DNA from: Pseudarthrobacter cellobiosi
Lineage (GTDB): Bacteria; Actinomycetota; Actinomycetes; Actinomycetales; Micrococcaceae
DNA: 52,010 nucleotides
Assembly: GCF_023913755.1 (NCBI RefSeq)
Contig: NZ_JAMXBJ010000044.1
Span: 1 to 52,010, forward strand
Direction: 5' to 3'
Positions 30,121-39,759 of the stretch are shown one piece after another. Below the pieces are notes generated by a model, which saw nothing but the letters and a program-made list of their open reading frames with translations, ran no database searches and was not told the DNA's origin. The position numbers were made by a program, and so were the translations under genes. How positions within the stretch are numbered: the stretch's first letter is position 1; each line of letters starts with the position of its first letter.

Positions 30121-31848
30121 GTGGCTACTTATACCCAGACCGCACCTGCCGGAACCCTTGAGGCTCCCGTAGTTCCTAAGTCCAAGGGACGCATCGTCGT
30201 CAACTGGATCACCTCCACCGACCACAAGACCATCGGGTACATGTACCTGATCGCGTCGTTTGTGTTCTTCTGCCTCGGTGGCGTCATGGCTCTGCTCATC
30301 AGGGCTGAACTGTTCGAACCAGGCATGCAGATCCTGCAGACCAAAGAGCAGTACAACCAGCTCTTCACGATGCACGGCACCGTCATGCTGCTGATGTTCG
30401 CGACGCCTCTGTTTGCCGGTTTCACCAACGTCATCATGCCGCTGCAGATCGGCGCTCCCGACGTCGCGTTCCCGCGGCTGAACGCACTGGCCTTCTGGTT
30501 CTTCCTCTTCGGCTCCACTATCGCGGTGTCCGGCTTCATCACCCCGCAGGGTGCGGCGTCGTTCGGCTGGTTCGCTTACGCGCCGCTGTCCAACACCACG
30601 TTCAGCCCCGGCATCGGCGGTGACCTGTGGGTCTTCGGACTGGCGCTGTCAGGCTTCGGCACCATCCTTGGTGCGGTCAACTTCATCACCACCATCATCT
30701 GCATGCGCGCTCCGGGCATGACCATGTGGCGGATGCCCATCTTCACCTGGAACGCCCTGGTGACGTCCATCCTCGTGCTGATGGCCTTCCCGCCGCTGGC
30801 TGCCGCACTGTTCGCGCTCGGTGCCGACCGCCGCTTCGGTGCCCACATCTTTGATCCGGAGAATGGCGGCGCGGTTCTGTGGCAGCACCTGTTCTGGTTC
30901 TTCGGCCACCCCGAGGTGTACATCATCGCGCTGCCGTTCTTCGGCATTGTGTCCGAGATCTTCCCGGTCTTCAGCCGTAAACCGATCTTCGGCTACAAGG
31001 GCCTGGTCTACGCGACCATCGCCATTGCAGCACTGTCCGTAACCGTGTGGGCGCACCACATGTACGTGACCGGTTCGGTGCTGCTGCCGTTCTTCGCCTT
31101 CATGACCATGCTGATCGCAGTGCCTACCGGCGTGAAGTTCTTCAACTGGATCGGCACGATGTGGCGGGGGTCCCTGACGTTCGAGACTCCGATGCTGTGG
31201 AGCCTCGGCTTCCTCATCACGTTCCTGTTCGGTGGCCTGACCGGGATCATCCTGGCTTCGCCGCCGTTGGACTTCCACGTGTCTGACTCCTACTTTGTGG
31301 TGGCGCACTTCCACTACGTGGTGTTCGGCACTGTGGTGTTCGCGATGTTCGCAGGCTTCTACTTCTGGTGGCCAAAATTCACCGGCAAAATGCTCAACGA
31401 GCGCCTCGGAAAGATCCACTTCTGGCTGCTGTTCCTCGGCTTCCACGGCACCTTCCTCATCCAGCACTGGCTGGGCGTTGAAGGCATGCCCCGCCGTTAC
31501 GCCGATTACCTGGTGGAGGACAACTTCACCTGGATGAACCAGTTCTCCACCATCTCCTCGTTTGTGCTCGGTGCATCCCTGATTCCGTTCTTCTGGAACG
31601 TCTACATCACTTGGCGCAGCTCAGAGCGCGTTGAGGTGGACGATCCCTGGGGCTTCGGCGCCTCGCTTGAGTGGGCTACCTCCTGCCCGCCGCCGCGGCA
31701 CAACTTCACCTCGCTGCCCCGGATCCGTTCAGAGCGTCCCGCCTTGGACCTCCACCACCCCGAGCTCTCGCAGGTACATACCGTTGAATCGCCTGCAGCC
31801 GCAGCAGCGGTGCTCGGTAACGCCGACCAGAAGGACACCGCCAAGTGA
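30121..31848 (+). CDS. ctaD: Cytochrome c oxidase subunit I
   Basis: This is the catalytic subunit of the aa3 oxidase, reducing O2 at heme a3-CuB and pumping protons. The 575-residue, 12-helix protein has the heme ligand region TMHGTVML, the Tyr-His crosslink and CuB region [14 protein letters not shown], CuB His pair AHHMYVTG and heme ligands HFHYVVFG. The GTG at 30121 follows GGGGAG. The distal tail is Pro/Ala-rich. It overlaps ctaF by 4 bases (GTGA). Confidence 0.97.
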   Translation: MATYTQTAPAGTLEAPVVPKSKGRIVVNWITSTDHKTIGYMYLIASFVFFCLGGVMALLIRAELFEPGMQILQTKEQYNQLFTMHGTVMLLMFATPLFAGFTNVIMPLQIGAPDVAFPRLNALAFWFFLFGSTIAVSGFITPQGAASFGWFAYAPLSNTTFSPGIGGDLWVFGLALSGFGTILGAVNFITTIICMRAPGMTMWRMPIFTWNALVTSILVLMAFPPLAAALFALGADRRFGAHIFDPENGGAVLWQHLFWFFGHPEVYIIALPFFGIVSEIFPVFSRKPIFGYKGLVYATIAIAALSVTVWAHHMYVTGSVLLPFFAFMTMLIAVPTGVKFFNWIGTMWRGSLTFETPMLWSLGFLITFLFGGLTGIILASPPLDFHVSDSYFVVAHFHYVVFGTVVFAMFAGFYFWWPKFTGKMLNERLGKIHFWLLFLGFHGTFLIQHWLGVEGMPRRYADYLVEDNFTWMNQFSTISSFVLGASLIPFFWNVYITWRSSERVEVDDPWGFGASLEWATSCPPPRHNFTSLPRIRSERPALDLHHPELSQVHTVESPAAAAAVLGNADQKDTAK

Positions 31849-32246
31849 AAATCGAATCATGGATATTTGGAGCCGGAGTCTTCTTCTTCGTACCGGTTTC
31901 CCTGGTCTACGGTTTCCTGACCAACTGGCATGAGTGGGTCGGAACCCTCGGGATCCTCCTGGTGGGCGGACTCTCCGGAATGATCGGCGGCTACCTTGGC
32001 TTCACCGGCAAGCGCATCGGGATGCGTCCCGAGGACCGCAACGATGCCGAGATCCACGAGGGCGCCGGCGAACAGGGGCACTTCAGCCCCTGGAGCTGGT
32101 GGCCGCTGGTTCTGGGCCTCGCCTGTGCGGGCGGATTCCTGGGCCTCGCAGTGGGTTGGTGGATCCTGTTCATTGCAGCCGGCCTCGCAGTCGTAGCCCT
32201 CGTGGGTTGGGTCTTCGAGTACAGCCGTGGGGACCACGCCCACTAG
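31845..32246 (+). CDS. ctaF: Cytochrome c oxidase subunit IV (actinobacterial CtaF)
   Basis: A small actinobacterium-specific oxidase subunit. The 133-residue product starts [11 protein letters not shown] and has about four hydrophobic segments, with the family stretch [13 protein letters not shown] between them. It is coupled to ctaD by a 4-base overlap and followed by a strong terminator. Confidence 0.93.
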   Translation: MKIESWIFGAGVFFFVPVSLVYGFLTNWHEWVGTLGILLVGGLSGMIGGYLGFTGKRIGMRPEDRNDAEIHEGAGEQGHFSPWSWWPLVLGLACAGGFLGLAVGWWILFIAAGLAVVALVGWVFEYSRGDHAH

Positions 32247-32279
32247 AAGCCACTGAGCTTCAGCAAAGAATTGCACATT

Positions 32280-32319
32280 ACGACGTCGGGCCCCACCAGA
32301 AGGTGGGGCCCGACGTCGT
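32280..32319. terminator. ctaCDF terminator (also faces ptsH)
   Basis: A perfect 18-bp stem (ACGACGTCGGGCCCCACC with its complement, loop AGAA), followed by TCTTGT. Confidence 0.9.
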
Positions 32320-32374
32320 TCTTGTCCGTTCGATTTCGCACGGGGAGTTGTGGGGCAATGCCCTCTGGGAGGGG

Positions 32375-32680
32375 CTAGCTGGCTCCCTGTGACTCCAGGA
32401 GCTTTGCCAGCATCCGCAGGGCCGCCTCGGCGTCGCTGTGGCTGACAGGGCCGTTGAGGGCGCCCTCGGGGACTGAAAGCTCTACTTCGCAGCCGAAGGG
32501 GAAATCGGCGGTCATGACTTCCAGCAGGGAGCGGGCGTCGACACCCTGGATGCCGGCCTTGCGGATGCTGACTGGAAGTCCCGTTGCGGTCACTGCCCTG
32601 ACGAACATCGCGGCGGGACGGGCATGCAAGCCGACTGACGCTGACACAACGGCCTTATGCACTGGCAAGGGGTCTCCCAT
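32375..32680 (-). CDS. ptsH: HPr family phosphocarrier protein
   Basis: HPr passes phosphate from enzyme I to EIIA in the sugar phosphotransferase system. The 101-residue product has the phospho-His site VGLHARPAA and a Ser in the expected regulatory position (ARSLLEVM). The ATG at 32680 has AGGAA almost touching it; a GTG at 32662 would give 95 residues, closer to typical HPr. Enzyme I is not in the window. It is divergent from the GntR regulator and shares the dre-like operator at 32786-32801. Confidence 0.9.
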   Translation of the reverse strand: MGDPLPVHKAVVSASVGLHARPAAMFVRAVTATGLPVSIRKAGIQGVDARSLLEVMTADFPFGCEVELSVPEGALNGPVSHSDAEAALRMLAKLLESQGAS

Positions 32681-32785
32681 TTCCTGACGGCCCCCAAAGC
32701 CGTGATCGCTAAATTTCCTGTCCAATATATCCGGCCGGATGGCTGCGCGACCAAACGGGGGGAGCAAGGGCGGTCCGTTGCTGGA

Positions 32786-32801
32786 ACTGGTCTAGTCCAG
32801 C
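32786..32801. promoter_or_regulatory. dre-like operator (DasR/NagR-type GntR site)
   Basis: ACTGGTCTAGTCCAGC is an inverted repeat that closely follows the Streptomyces DasR element A(G/C)TGGTCTAGACCA(G/C)T. It lies between the divergent ptsH and gntR genes, 55 bases before the gntR start, as expected for autoregulation by an aminosugar-responsive repressor. Confidence 0.8.
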
Positions 32802-32855
32802 GACGCTGTTTGCCTTAAGCTTGGACAGTGAAAACTGACGCAAGGACGTACCTCC

Positions 32856-33647
32856 GTGGCTGCTAATGCCCGCGGCGTTGCCGGTGAAATTGACCGCAGC
32901 AACGGGACTGCCATCTACATCCAGCTCAGGGAGATCCTCCGGGCCTACATCAGCGATTCCTGTCCGCCTGGATCTGCCCTGCCCTCGGAACGGGACCTTG
33001 CCTTGCGGTTCGGCTTGGCCCGGATGACAGTCCGGCAGGCCATCGATGCCCTGGTGGGCGAGGAAGTCCTCGAACGGGTTGTCGGCCTCGGCACATTCGT
33101 GCGGAAGCCCAAACTCGACCTTCAGGTGAAACTCACCTCGTACAGCGAAGAGATGCAACGCCGCGGCATGATCCCCGCCGCCAAGGTCCTGAGCTTTGAA
33201 CAGATCGGTGCCAGTGCCTTCCTGGCCCGTGAACTGCAGGTGGAGGAGGGGACGCCACTGGTGCGTTTCCGTCGGCTGCTGCTGGCGGACGGTGAGCCGA
33301 TGAGCGTGGACGAGAATTTCATCCCGGCGCAGCGCGTCCCGGGTCTTCTGGACGGCGAGCCCCCAACATCGCTCTACAACGTGCTGAGTGAGCAGTTCGG
33401 CCTCGTGATGGAGTGGGGGGAGGACATGATCGAGGCGACGGCCGCTTCCCCCTCTACCGCGCGCCTGCTCAACGTCGACGTCGGCGCCCCCTTGCTCAAA
33501 ATCCAGAGGCACGCCTTTGTTGCCAGGGCGATGGTGGACTACTCGGTTTCGTATTACCGGGCCGACCGCTACAAACTATGGGTACCGCTCCAGCGGCCGG
33601 GTGCGAGGCCTGCCCGGAACCAATCGCTCGGCTACCGCAACCACTAG
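32856..33647 (+). CDS. GntR family regulator with UTRA domain (DasR/NagR-like)
   Basis: The 263-residue protein has an N-terminal winged helix (about 18-85: YIQLREILRAYI, LPSERDLALRFGLARMTVRQ) and a C-terminal UTRA effector domain (about 95-245, with ISVDENFIP-like SVDENFIPAQ). In the DasR/NagR group the effectors are glucosamine-6-P or GlcNAc-6-P. The dre-like site upstream and the divergent HPr gene support that assignment, since DasR controls pts genes in Streptomyces. The start is a GTG at 32856 after AAGGA. Substrate range remains inference. Confidence 0.88.
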   Translation: MAANARGVAGEIDRSNGTAIYIQLREILRAYISDSCPPGSALPSERDLALRFGLARMTVRQAIDALVGEEVLERVVGLGTFVRKPKLDLQVKLTSYSEEMQRRGMIPAAKVLSFEQIGASAFLARELQVEEGTPLVRFRRLLLADGEPMSVDENFIPAQRVPGLLDGEPPTSLYNVLSEQFGLVMEWGEDMIEATAASPSTARLLNVDVGAPLLKIQRHAFVARAMVDYSVSYYRADRYKLWVPLQRPGARPARNQSLGYRNH

Positions 33648-33686
33648 TAACGGGGCCAAAAGCCGGCAACAGCGGCGGCTGCCGTT

Positions 33687-33728
33687 AACGGGAAAGGCCC
33701 GGTCCAAATGGACCGGGCCTTTCCCGTT
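33687..33728. terminator. Bidirectional terminator between gntR and qcrB
   Basis: A perfect 20-bp stem (AACGGGAAAGGCCCGGTCCA with its complement, two-base loop), AAA and TTT in the arms, between convergent genes. Confidence 0.92.
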
Positions 33729-33747
33729 GGAGCATAGCTAGTGTGAA

Positions 33748-35427
33748 TCAGTGGCTGAGGCTCTTGCTTTCCTCGCCGGCCTCTACTGCAGGGGCGTGGT
33801 GGCCGTGTGCGGCCTCCAGCTCTGCAGGCGTGGCCGGTGCAACTCGGTCCTCGAAGAACCACTTGGACAGGAAAGCACGCTGCTTTTCCTTGCGCGTCAC
33901 AATGCCGTGGTCGTTGGGGACCGCTGGCAGCGGCGAGGGGGATTCGAATCCGACGAGCGTGTAGCGCTTGTACTCATCCAGCGGTGCGTGCACTTCGATG
34001 AATTCGCCATGCGGAAGGCGGACAATGCGTCCGGTCTCACGGCCATGGAGTGCGATTTCGCGGTCCTTGCGCTGGAGCGCGAGGGCTACCCGCTTGGCAA
34101 CCATAAACGCGATGACCGGGCCGATGAAGAACAAGGCGCGGAGCCAGTACGTCACATCGTTCAGGGACACGTGGAAGTGTGTGGCGATGAGGTCCGAACC
34201 AGCGGCTGCCCACATCACGCAGTACCAGACGAAGCCGGCGACGCCGATGGCGGTGCGGGTGGGGGCGTTCCGCGGACGGTCCAGGACGTGGTGTTCGCGG
34301 GTGTCCTTGGTGATCCAGCTTTCGATCCACGGGTACATGAACATCACCGTGAACAGAATGCCTGCGGGCACCAGGGCGGGCAGCAGAACGTTCAGCGTCA
34401 GGGTGTATCCGAAGACCACGTACTCGAACTGGAAGTCACCGATGACACCGGGCATAAGCCTCAGGGCGCCGTCAACAAATCCGATGTACCAGTCAGGCTG
34501 GGTACCGGCCGACACTGGTGAGGGGTCGTATGGGCCGTAGTTCCAGATCGGGTTGATCGTGAAGAAGGCCGCCATCAGGGCAATCACACCGAAGACGATG
34601 AAGAAGAAGCCGCCTGCCTTGGCTGCGTACACGGGGCCTAGCGGGTAGCCAACAACGTTGCCGTCGTTGCGGCCCGGGCCGGGGTACTGCGTGTGCTTGT
34701 GCACAACCACCATAAAGAGGTGCAGAACGATCATCAAAAGGATGAGCGCGGGTACGAGCAGGATGTGCAGCATATAAAGGCGGCCGATCACAGCCGTTCC
34801 CGGGAACTCTCCGCCGAAGAAGAAGAAGGAAATGTATGTTCCGACAACCGGGATTGCCTTCATAACGCCGTCGATGATTCGCAGGCCGTTGCCGGAGAGC
34901 AGGTCATCGGGGAGGGAGTAGCCAGTGAAGCCGGCTGCCATGGCGAGGATCAGAAGGACGCTGCCGACAACCCAGTTCATTTCACGCGGTTTGCGGAAGG
35001 CGCCCGTGAAGAAAACGCGCAGCATGTGCACGGCGATCGAGGCGACGAAGAGCAGTGCTGCCCAGTGGTGTACCTGGCGCATGAACAGGCCGCCACGGAT
35101 GTCGAAGGAAATGTCCAGCGAGGAGCTGTACGCCACGGACATTTCGACATTCTTCAACGGCAGGTATGAACCGTCGTAGTGGGTCTCAGCCATGGACGGA
35201 TCAAAGAAGAACGTCAGGAAGGTGCCCGAGAGGAGCAGGATGACGAAAGAGTAGAGGGCGACTTCACCGAACATGAATGACCAGTGATCGGGGAATACCT
35301 TGCGTCCGAATTCGCGCAGGATTCCTGATCCGCCAACTCGGGCGTCAACAAAATCAGTGATGCGTCCGGCTTTAGTCTTGGCGACGAAGGCGGGGGCTTC
35401 AGCTCTTGATGCTGCGCTCATGCTCAT
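33748..35427 (-). CDS. qcrB: Cytochrome bc1 complex cytochrome b subunit
   Basis: QcrB carries hemes bL and bH and the quinol sites. The 559-residue protein has the usual N-terminal helices with heme ligands in VHHWAALLFVASIAVHM and HILLVPALILLMIVLHLF, and a long C-terminal cytoplasmic tail (about 440-559) typical of actinobacteria. Start codons at 35430, 35427 and 35421 are all in frame; the ATG at 35427 is chosen because GGGAG lies 4 bases upstream. It overlaps qcrA and is last in the ctaE-qcrC-qcrA-qcrB operon. Confidence 0.95.
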   Translation of the reverse strand: MSMSAASRAEAPAFVAKTKAGRITDFVDARVGGSGILREFGRKVFPDHWSFMFGEVALYSFVILLLSGTFLTFFFDPSMAETHYDGSYLPLKNVEMSVAYSSSLDISFDIRGGLFMRQVHHWAALLFVASIAVHMLRVFFTGAFRKPREMNWVVGSVLLILAMAAGFTGYSLPDDLLSGNGLRIIDGVMKAIPVVGTYISFFFFGGEFPGTAVIGRLYMLHILLVPALILLMIVLHLFMVVVHKHTQYPGPGRNDGNVVGYPLGPVYAAKAGGFFFIVFGVIALMAAFFTINPIWNYGPYDPSPVSAGTQPDWYIGFVDGALRLMPGVIGDFQFEYVVFGYTLTLNVLLPALVPAGILFTVMFMYPWIESWITKDTREHHVLDRPRNAPTRTAIGVAGFVWYCVMWAAAGSDLIATHFHVSLNDVTYWLRALFFIGPVIAFMVAKRVALALQRKDREIALHGRETGRIVRLPHGEFIEVHAPLDEYKRYTLVGFESPSPLPAVPNDHGIVTRKEKQRAFLSKWFFEDRVAPATPAELEAAHGHHAPAVEAGEESKSLSH

Positions 35428-36469
35428 CACGCTCCCAGTAACTCGGTCCTACAGGTTCATTGAAGTCGCTGGTTGCGACCAGGTAACCCTCGGCGTCCAC
35501 TGCAATCGGCAGTTGGGGGAGGGGCCGGCTGGCCGGGCCAAAGATCACTTTGCACTCGTTCGTGAGGTCAAAAGTGGACTGGTGGCACGGGCACAGCAGG
35601 TGGTGCGTCTGCTGCTCGTACAGAGCAACGGGGCAACCGACGTGGGTGCAGATCTTGGAGTAGGCAACGATTCCGTTGTAGCTCCAGTCTTCGCGGCCCT
35701 CTGAGGGGTTCAGCGAGGCCGGATCCAGGCGCATGAGCAGGACAACTGCCTTGGCCTTTTCGTTGAGCTTGCCTTCATGCAGTTCGTTCAGGCCCTCGGG
35801 AATCACGTGGAAAGCCGAGCCGATGGTGACGTCAGAGGCCTTGATAGGCGTGCCGTCGGGGTCGCGTGTGAGGCGCTTTAGCTTGCCTTCCTGCGGTGCC
35901 CACATGGTGTGGGACAGCGCCCGGTCGGGGCGGGGGCCAAGGTCACCGAAAACCGCAATCGCGGGAAGCGGGGCCAGGGCCATAGCACCAAGCAGCGTGT
36001 TGCGGATGAGCGGGCGGCGCTTAATGCCGGTCTCTTCCACGATGTCATCCACGATCCGCACTGCCGCCAGGCGGTCTTCTTCGGTGCGGATGGGATGGCG
36101 TTCTTCGGAGACTTCATGGTCCGGCATCAGGGCTTTGGCCCAGTGCACAATACCGGTGCCGATGCCAAGCATCGCAAACGCGGTGCCCAGGCCCAGCAGG
36201 GCGTTCTGCAGCCGGATGGTAGCGATGCTTGTGCCCTCGCCCAAGTCGATGGCGAAGTACGCCACCAGGAAGATCAGGGTGCCGACAACTGACGCGCCGA
36301 AAAGTACGGCGACCTGCCGTTCTGCACGCTTTGCGGCCTTCGGGTCCGTGTCGGCCAGGCGCAAACGGTGCGGGGGAATTCCAGGATCCTGGAACTTCTC
36401 CACCTCATTCTGACCAGCCGTAGCTACGGTGCCCGAGTGGTTCGGACTGCCGTCACTATGGTTGCCCAT
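35399..36469 (-). CDS. qcrA: Cytochrome bc1 complex Rieske iron-sulfur subunit
   Basis: The Rieske protein moves electrons from quinol to cytochrome c. The 356-residue product has three membrane helices in the N-terminal half (about 60-80, 95-120, 160-180), the actinobacterial type, and the 2Fe-2S motifs CTHVGC and CPCHQSTF (about 285-310). The ATG at 36469 is preferred to the one at 36481 because GAGG lies just upstream. Its end overlaps the start of qcrB by 29 bases. Confidence 0.95.
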   Translation of the reverse strand: MGNHSDGSPNHSGTVATAGQNEVEKFQDPGIPPHRLRLADTDPKAAKRAERQVAVLFGASVVGTLIFLVAYFAIDLGEGTSIATIRLQNALLGLGTAFAMLGIGTGIVHWAKALMPDHEVSEERHPIRTEEDRLAAVRIVDDIVEETGIKRRPLIRNTLLGAMALAPLPAIAVFGDLGPRPDRALSHTMWAPQEGKLKRLTRDPDGTPIKASDVTIGSAFHVIPEGLNELHEGKLNEKAKAVVLLMRLDPASLNPSEGREDWSYNGIVAYSKICTHVGCPVALYEQQTHHLLCPCHQSTFDLTNECKVIFGPASRPLPQLPIAVDAEGYLVATSDFNEPVGPSYWERDEHERSIKS

Positions 36470-36568
36470 AATTCGCCTCATCCTTCTCTCGTCCCGGCGT
36501 CTGCCGGGTTAGTTTTCAATTTCAGACTGCTGACTGGGCAGCAGAAGTTCTTAAGTTTCCCGTTGCGC

Positions 36569-37357
36569 CTAAGACGTACGGGAAGTAAGCCAGATGGTGA
36601 ACGCGATGATGACACCCAGGCCTGCAACCCAGACGAAGAGTCCTTCAGCGACCGGGCCCAATGCGCCGAGGTCAGCGCCACCGGGGGAGCCGTTGGCCTC
36701 GATCTGCTTCAGGAACGTGACGATGTCTCGCTTGCCCTCGGGGGTGACGTTTGCATCACTGAAGACGGGCATGTTCTGCGGTCCGGTGACCATCGCTTCG
36801 TAGATGTGCTTGCCGGATACATCGGCAAGGGCGGGAGCGAACTTGCCGCGGGTGAGTGCACCGCCGGCTGCTGCTGCGTTGTGGCACATCGCGCAGTTCA
36901 CGCGGAAGAGCTCGCCACCCTTGGCGGCGTCGCCCTGCTCATCAAGCAGGTGTTCTTCAGGAATTGCAGGGCCGGCGCCCAGGGAAGCTACGTAGGCTGA
37001 AAGCTGGTGGGTCTGGGCCTCGTTGAACTGGGCCGGCTTTTTGTACGCCTGGGGACCGTTCATCTGCATGGGCATCCGGCCGGTACCGACCTGGAAATCA
37101 ACGGACGCGGCACCGACGCCAACCAGCGAGGGGCCATCCTGGCTGCCGCTCGCGCCCATGCCGTGGCAGGTGGCGCAGTTAGCTTCAAAGAGCTTTTCGC
37201 CCTCGGCGGTGTCATTGGCGCTGAAGCTGGTGGTGGATGCCTTGGCCTCGTTGACGGTGGTGGCCACGGCGTACAGCCCACCAGTGACGAGGAGTCCCAT
37301 CAGTAGCAGCGCGATTACTGCGAGTGGGTGACGCCGCTTTTGCGAGAGAGCCTTCAC
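36569..37357 (-). CDS. qcrC: Di-heme cytochrome c subunit of the bc1 complex
   Basis: QcrC replaces the separate cytochrome c of other bacteria by linking bc1 directly to the aa3 oxidase. The 262-residue protein has an N-terminal signal/anchor (about 12-33), two heme-binding motifs C61-ATCH and CAMCH (about 158) and a C-terminal anchor (about 238-258). The start is a GTG at 37357 with GGAACCACC upstream. It sits between ctaE and qcrA as in other actinobacteria. Confidence 0.96.
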   Translation of the reverse strand: MKALSQKRRHPLAVIALLLMGLLVTGGLYAVATTVNEAKASTTSFSANDTAEGEKLFEANCATCHGMGASGSQDGPSLVGVGAASVDFQVGTGRMPMQMNGPQAYKKPAQFNEAQTHQLSAYVASLGAGPAIPEEHLLDEQGDAAKGGELFRVNCAMCHNAAAAGGALTRGKFAPALADVSGKHIYEAMVTGPQNMPVFSDANVTPEGKRDIVTFLKQIEANGSPGGADLGALGPVAEGLFVWVAGLGVIIAFTIWLTSRTS

Positions 37358-37444
37358 GTGGTGGTTCCTTTATTCGATCGTGCGCCGGCTCCGTGAGCCG
37401 CTTTTTGAAATTCTGCCTCTTGTAGAAAAGGAATCAAAGCTTGA

Positions 37445-38083
37445 CTACTTCAGTACGTAGATGACCAGGAAGAGGCCGATCCAGACAACGTCCACAAAGT
37501 GCCAGTAGTAAGACGTGACGATCGCGGAGGTTGCTTCGAAGTGGCCGAACTTCTTTGCTGCGAACGAGCGTCCGATGATGAAGAGGAAGGCTATGAGGCC
37601 GCCGATGACGTGCAGGCCGTGGAAGCCGGTGGTCATGTAGAACGCTGAGCCGTAGGCATTGGATGAGAGCGATACGTGCTCTGAAACAAGCATCGCGTAT
37701 TCAGTTGCCTGGCCGGCGACGAAGAACGCACCCATGATGAAGGTCAGCGTGAACCATTCGTTCATGCCCCAGCGGGAGAACTGGAACGGGCCGCCTGTTT
37801 TGCGAGGCTGCAGCCGTTCGGCGGCGAAGACGCCCATCTGGCAAGTAAAGGAACTGGCCACGAGGACGATCGTGTTGACGAGCGCAAAGGGGAAGTTGAG
37901 CTTGGCTGTCTCTTCCGCCCACATCTGTCCGCTCGTGGAGCGCAGCGTGAAGTACATGGCAAAGAGACCGGCGAAGAACATCAACTCACTGGACAGCCAG
38001 ACTACGGTTCCGACAGAAACCATATTGGGGCGGTTCAGCGTGGGGTGCGCCGGGGTACTGGGGGCATGGGTCGCAGATGTCAC
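37445..38083 (-). CDS. ctaE: Cytochrome c oxidase subunit III
   Basis: Subunit III stabilises the aa3 oxidase and its proton uptake. The 212-residue product has five membrane helices, with [17 protein letters not shown] and [11 protein letters not shown] typical of the family. The frame is open to 38224, but the GTG at 38083 fits family N-termini ([14 protein letters not shown]). It is first in the ctaE-qcrC-qcrA-qcrB operon. A 17-bp palindrome (38084-38100) touches the start codon. Confidence 0.95.
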   Translation of the reverse strand: MTSATHAPSTPAHPTLNRPNMVSVGTVVWLSSELMFFAGLFAMYFTLRSTSGQMWAEETAKLNFPFALVNTIVLVASSFTCQMGVFAAERLQPRKTGGPFQFSRWGMNEWFTLTFIMGAFFVAGQATEYAMLVSEHVSLSSNAYGSAFYMTTGFHGLHVIGGLIAFLFIIGRSFAAKKFGHFEATSAIVTSYYWHFVDVVWIGLFLVIYVLK

Positions 38084-38100
38084 ATAGACATTATGTCTAT
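38084..38100. promoter_or_regulatory. 17-bp palindrome at the ctaE start
   Basis: ATAGACATTATGTCTAT has perfect 8-bp arms around a central base and directly abuts the ctaE GTG. Its AT content stands out and includes TATAGA/TAATGT boxes, so it could combine core promoter and operator for the bc1-aa3 operon. Confidence 0.6.
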
Positions 38101-38194
38101 AAAAGTCCGTAGTTCCCAACGCGAACCGCCTTTTCGGGGGACTTTTTCTACAAAGACGCGAAATCACTGCGAAAACTTCCCGGCGGTGTTCACA

Positions 38195-38224
38195 TTGGTC
38201 AGGTCCGAGGTGGCTCGATAGCAT
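38195..38224 (+). promoter_or_regulatory. trpD promoter, leaderless
   Basis: TTGGTC (38195-38200), 18-base spacer, TAGCAT (38219-38224), then 6 bases to the GTG start at 38231. This is the clearest -35/-10 pair among the leaderless candidates. Confidence 0.65.
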
Positions 38225-38230
38225 CAGAAG

Positions 38231-39289
38231 GTGACTTCTCAGGCAACCGCGCCGGCGGACAGCAACACTTGGCCGCGGCTCATATCGGCTCTTATCAACG
38301 GTACTGACCTCACAGCGGGCAACACCGCTTGGGCGATGGACAGAATCATGTCAGGAGAGGCGACCCCTTCGCAGATTGCCGGATTCCTGGTTGCCCTCAG
38401 CGCCAAGGGTGAAACTGTCGACGAAATCTCGGGCCTGGTCGACACGATGCTGCGCCATGCAACACCGATCGAGATCCCCGGTGAGAAGCTGGACATCGTT
38501 GGTACCGGCGGTGACCAGCTCAATACCGTCAACATTTCCACCATGTCTGCCCTCGTCGCTGCTGGCGCTGGAGCGAAGGTCGTAAAGCACGGTAACCGTG
38601 CAGCGTCTTCGTCCTCCGGATCTGCCGACGTGCTTGAAGCGCTGGGGGTCAGGCTCGACCTCCCGGTGGCTCAGGTGGCACGCAACGCGGGTGAGGCTGG
38701 AATCACTTTCTGCTTCGCGCAGGTATTCCACCCGTCTTTCCGTCACACCGCCGTGCCCCGCCGGGAGCTCGCCATCCCCACCGCTTTTAATTTCCTGGGG
38801 CCGCTGACCAACCCTGCCCGGGTACAGGCCTCGGCCGTGGGAGTGGCGAATGCCCGGATGGCTCCGCTGGTTGCAGGCGTTCTGGCGAAGCGGGGCAGCC
38901 GCGGCCTGGTTTTCCGTGGCAATGACGGGCTGGACGAACTGACTACGACGGGTCCTTCAACCGTTTGGGAAATCCGTGAGGGCGCGGTCGCTGAACTGAA
39001 TTTCGAACCGGCCGGGCTGGGCATCCGTCCCGCGACTGTGGAGGAACTCCGCGGCGGGGACGCCCAGGCGAATGCCGCCGTCGTCCGTGATGTCCTTGCC
39101 GGCAAGACCGGCGCAGCACGGGATGCCGTGCTGCTTAACGCGGCCGCTGGACTGGTGGCTTTGGATGTATCGTCCGAGGGCCCGTTCCTGGAGCGTATGC
39201 GTTCGGCGCTTGCCCGGGCCGCGGAGTCGATTGATACCGGTGCCGCGGCTGCGGTCCTCGATAAGTGGGTTTCACTGACGCGGCCCTGA
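38231..39289 (+). CDS. trpD: Anthranilate phosphoribosyltransferase
   Basis: TrpD transfers phosphoribose from PRPP to anthranilate, the second step of tryptophan synthesis. The 352-residue protein has the PRPP-binding [14 protein letters not shown] and [18 protein letters not shown] motifs. The start is a GTG at 38231, 6 bases after TAGCAT. It stands alone, not in a trp operon, divergent from ctaE, a placement common in related genera. No Trp-rich leader is present. Confidence 0.95.
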   Translation: MTSQATAPADSNTWPRLISALINGTDLTAGNTAWAMDRIMSGEATPSQIAGFLVALSAKGETVDEISGLVDTMLRHATPIEIPGEKLDIVGTGGDQLNTVNISTMSALVAAGAGAKVVKHGNRAASSSSGSADVLEALGVRLDLPVAQVARNAGEAGITFCFAQVFHPSFRHTAVPRRELAIPTAFNFLGPLTNPARVQASAVGVANARMAPLVAGVLAKRGSRGLVFRGNDGLDELTTTGPSTVWEIREGAVAELNFEPAGLGIRPATVEELRGGDAQANAAVVRDVLAGKTGAARDAVLLNAAAGLVALDVSSEGPFLERMRSALARAAESIDTGAAAAVLDKWVSLTRP

Positions 39290-39302
39290 CCCGTGTACAC
39301 AG

Positions 39303-39342
39303 AAAGACGCGGGCCCGGCTGTGAAACCGGGCCCGCGTCTTT
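39303..39342. terminator. trpD terminator
   Basis: Stem AAAGACGCGGGCCCGG with complement CCGGGCCCGCGTCTTT, loop CTGTGAAA, ending in TTTT. It also faces the convergent Lrp-type gene. Confidence 0.92.
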
Positions 39343-39357
39343 TCCGGGGAAGTGGTC

Positions 39358-39639
39358 CTACTGTTCGAAGCCGAGCGCGAATGCCGCGTCGAGATCGTGC
39401 TGGGAGTAGGCACGGAACGCAATGTGTGTGGTCGTGTGAACCACCGCGGCTACCTTTGACAGCTTGTCGGCAATCACGTCAGCCAGGTCCTCGTGCCGGG
39501 CGACGCGGGCAACAGCGATGAGGTCCCATTCGCCTGTGACGGAATAGACCTCGCTGATGCCCGGGATCGCGGAAATTTCCTCGGCGGTTTCCGGGATGCG
39601 GGCGGCGTCGGTCTTGATCAGAACGAATGCGGTGATCAC
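39358..39639 (-). CDS. Lrp/AsnC ligand-binding (RAM) domain protein, stand-alone
   Basis: The 93-residue protein consists only of the RAM domain (ITAFVLIKTDAARIPETAEE ... EWDLIAVARV); the helix-turn-helix of full Lrp proteins is missing. Such stand-alone domains bind amino acids and may modulate other regulators. The GTG at 39639 has GGAAGGA upstream. It lies next to trpD, tail to tail. Confidence 0.88.
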   Translation of the reverse strand: MITAFVLIKTDAARIPETAEEISAIPGISEVYSVTGEWDLIAVARVARHEDLADVIADKLSKVAAVVHTTTHIAFRAYSQHDLDAAFALGFEQ

Positions 39640-39759
39640 TGTTCAATCCTTCCGGATCTGTTGGCCGTAGCTGTGCCCGGCAAGACTCTGTGGTGATGCC
39701 AGCCTATTACATGGGAGGTGTTCATCAGGCGTGGCGCGGGCGCGTGGCCGGCAGCGTGG

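Noticed and set aside
33938..33955. GGATTCGAATCC resembling a tRNA T-arm
   Set aside because: It lies within qcrB coding sequence and no acceptor, D or anticodon stems could be built around it.
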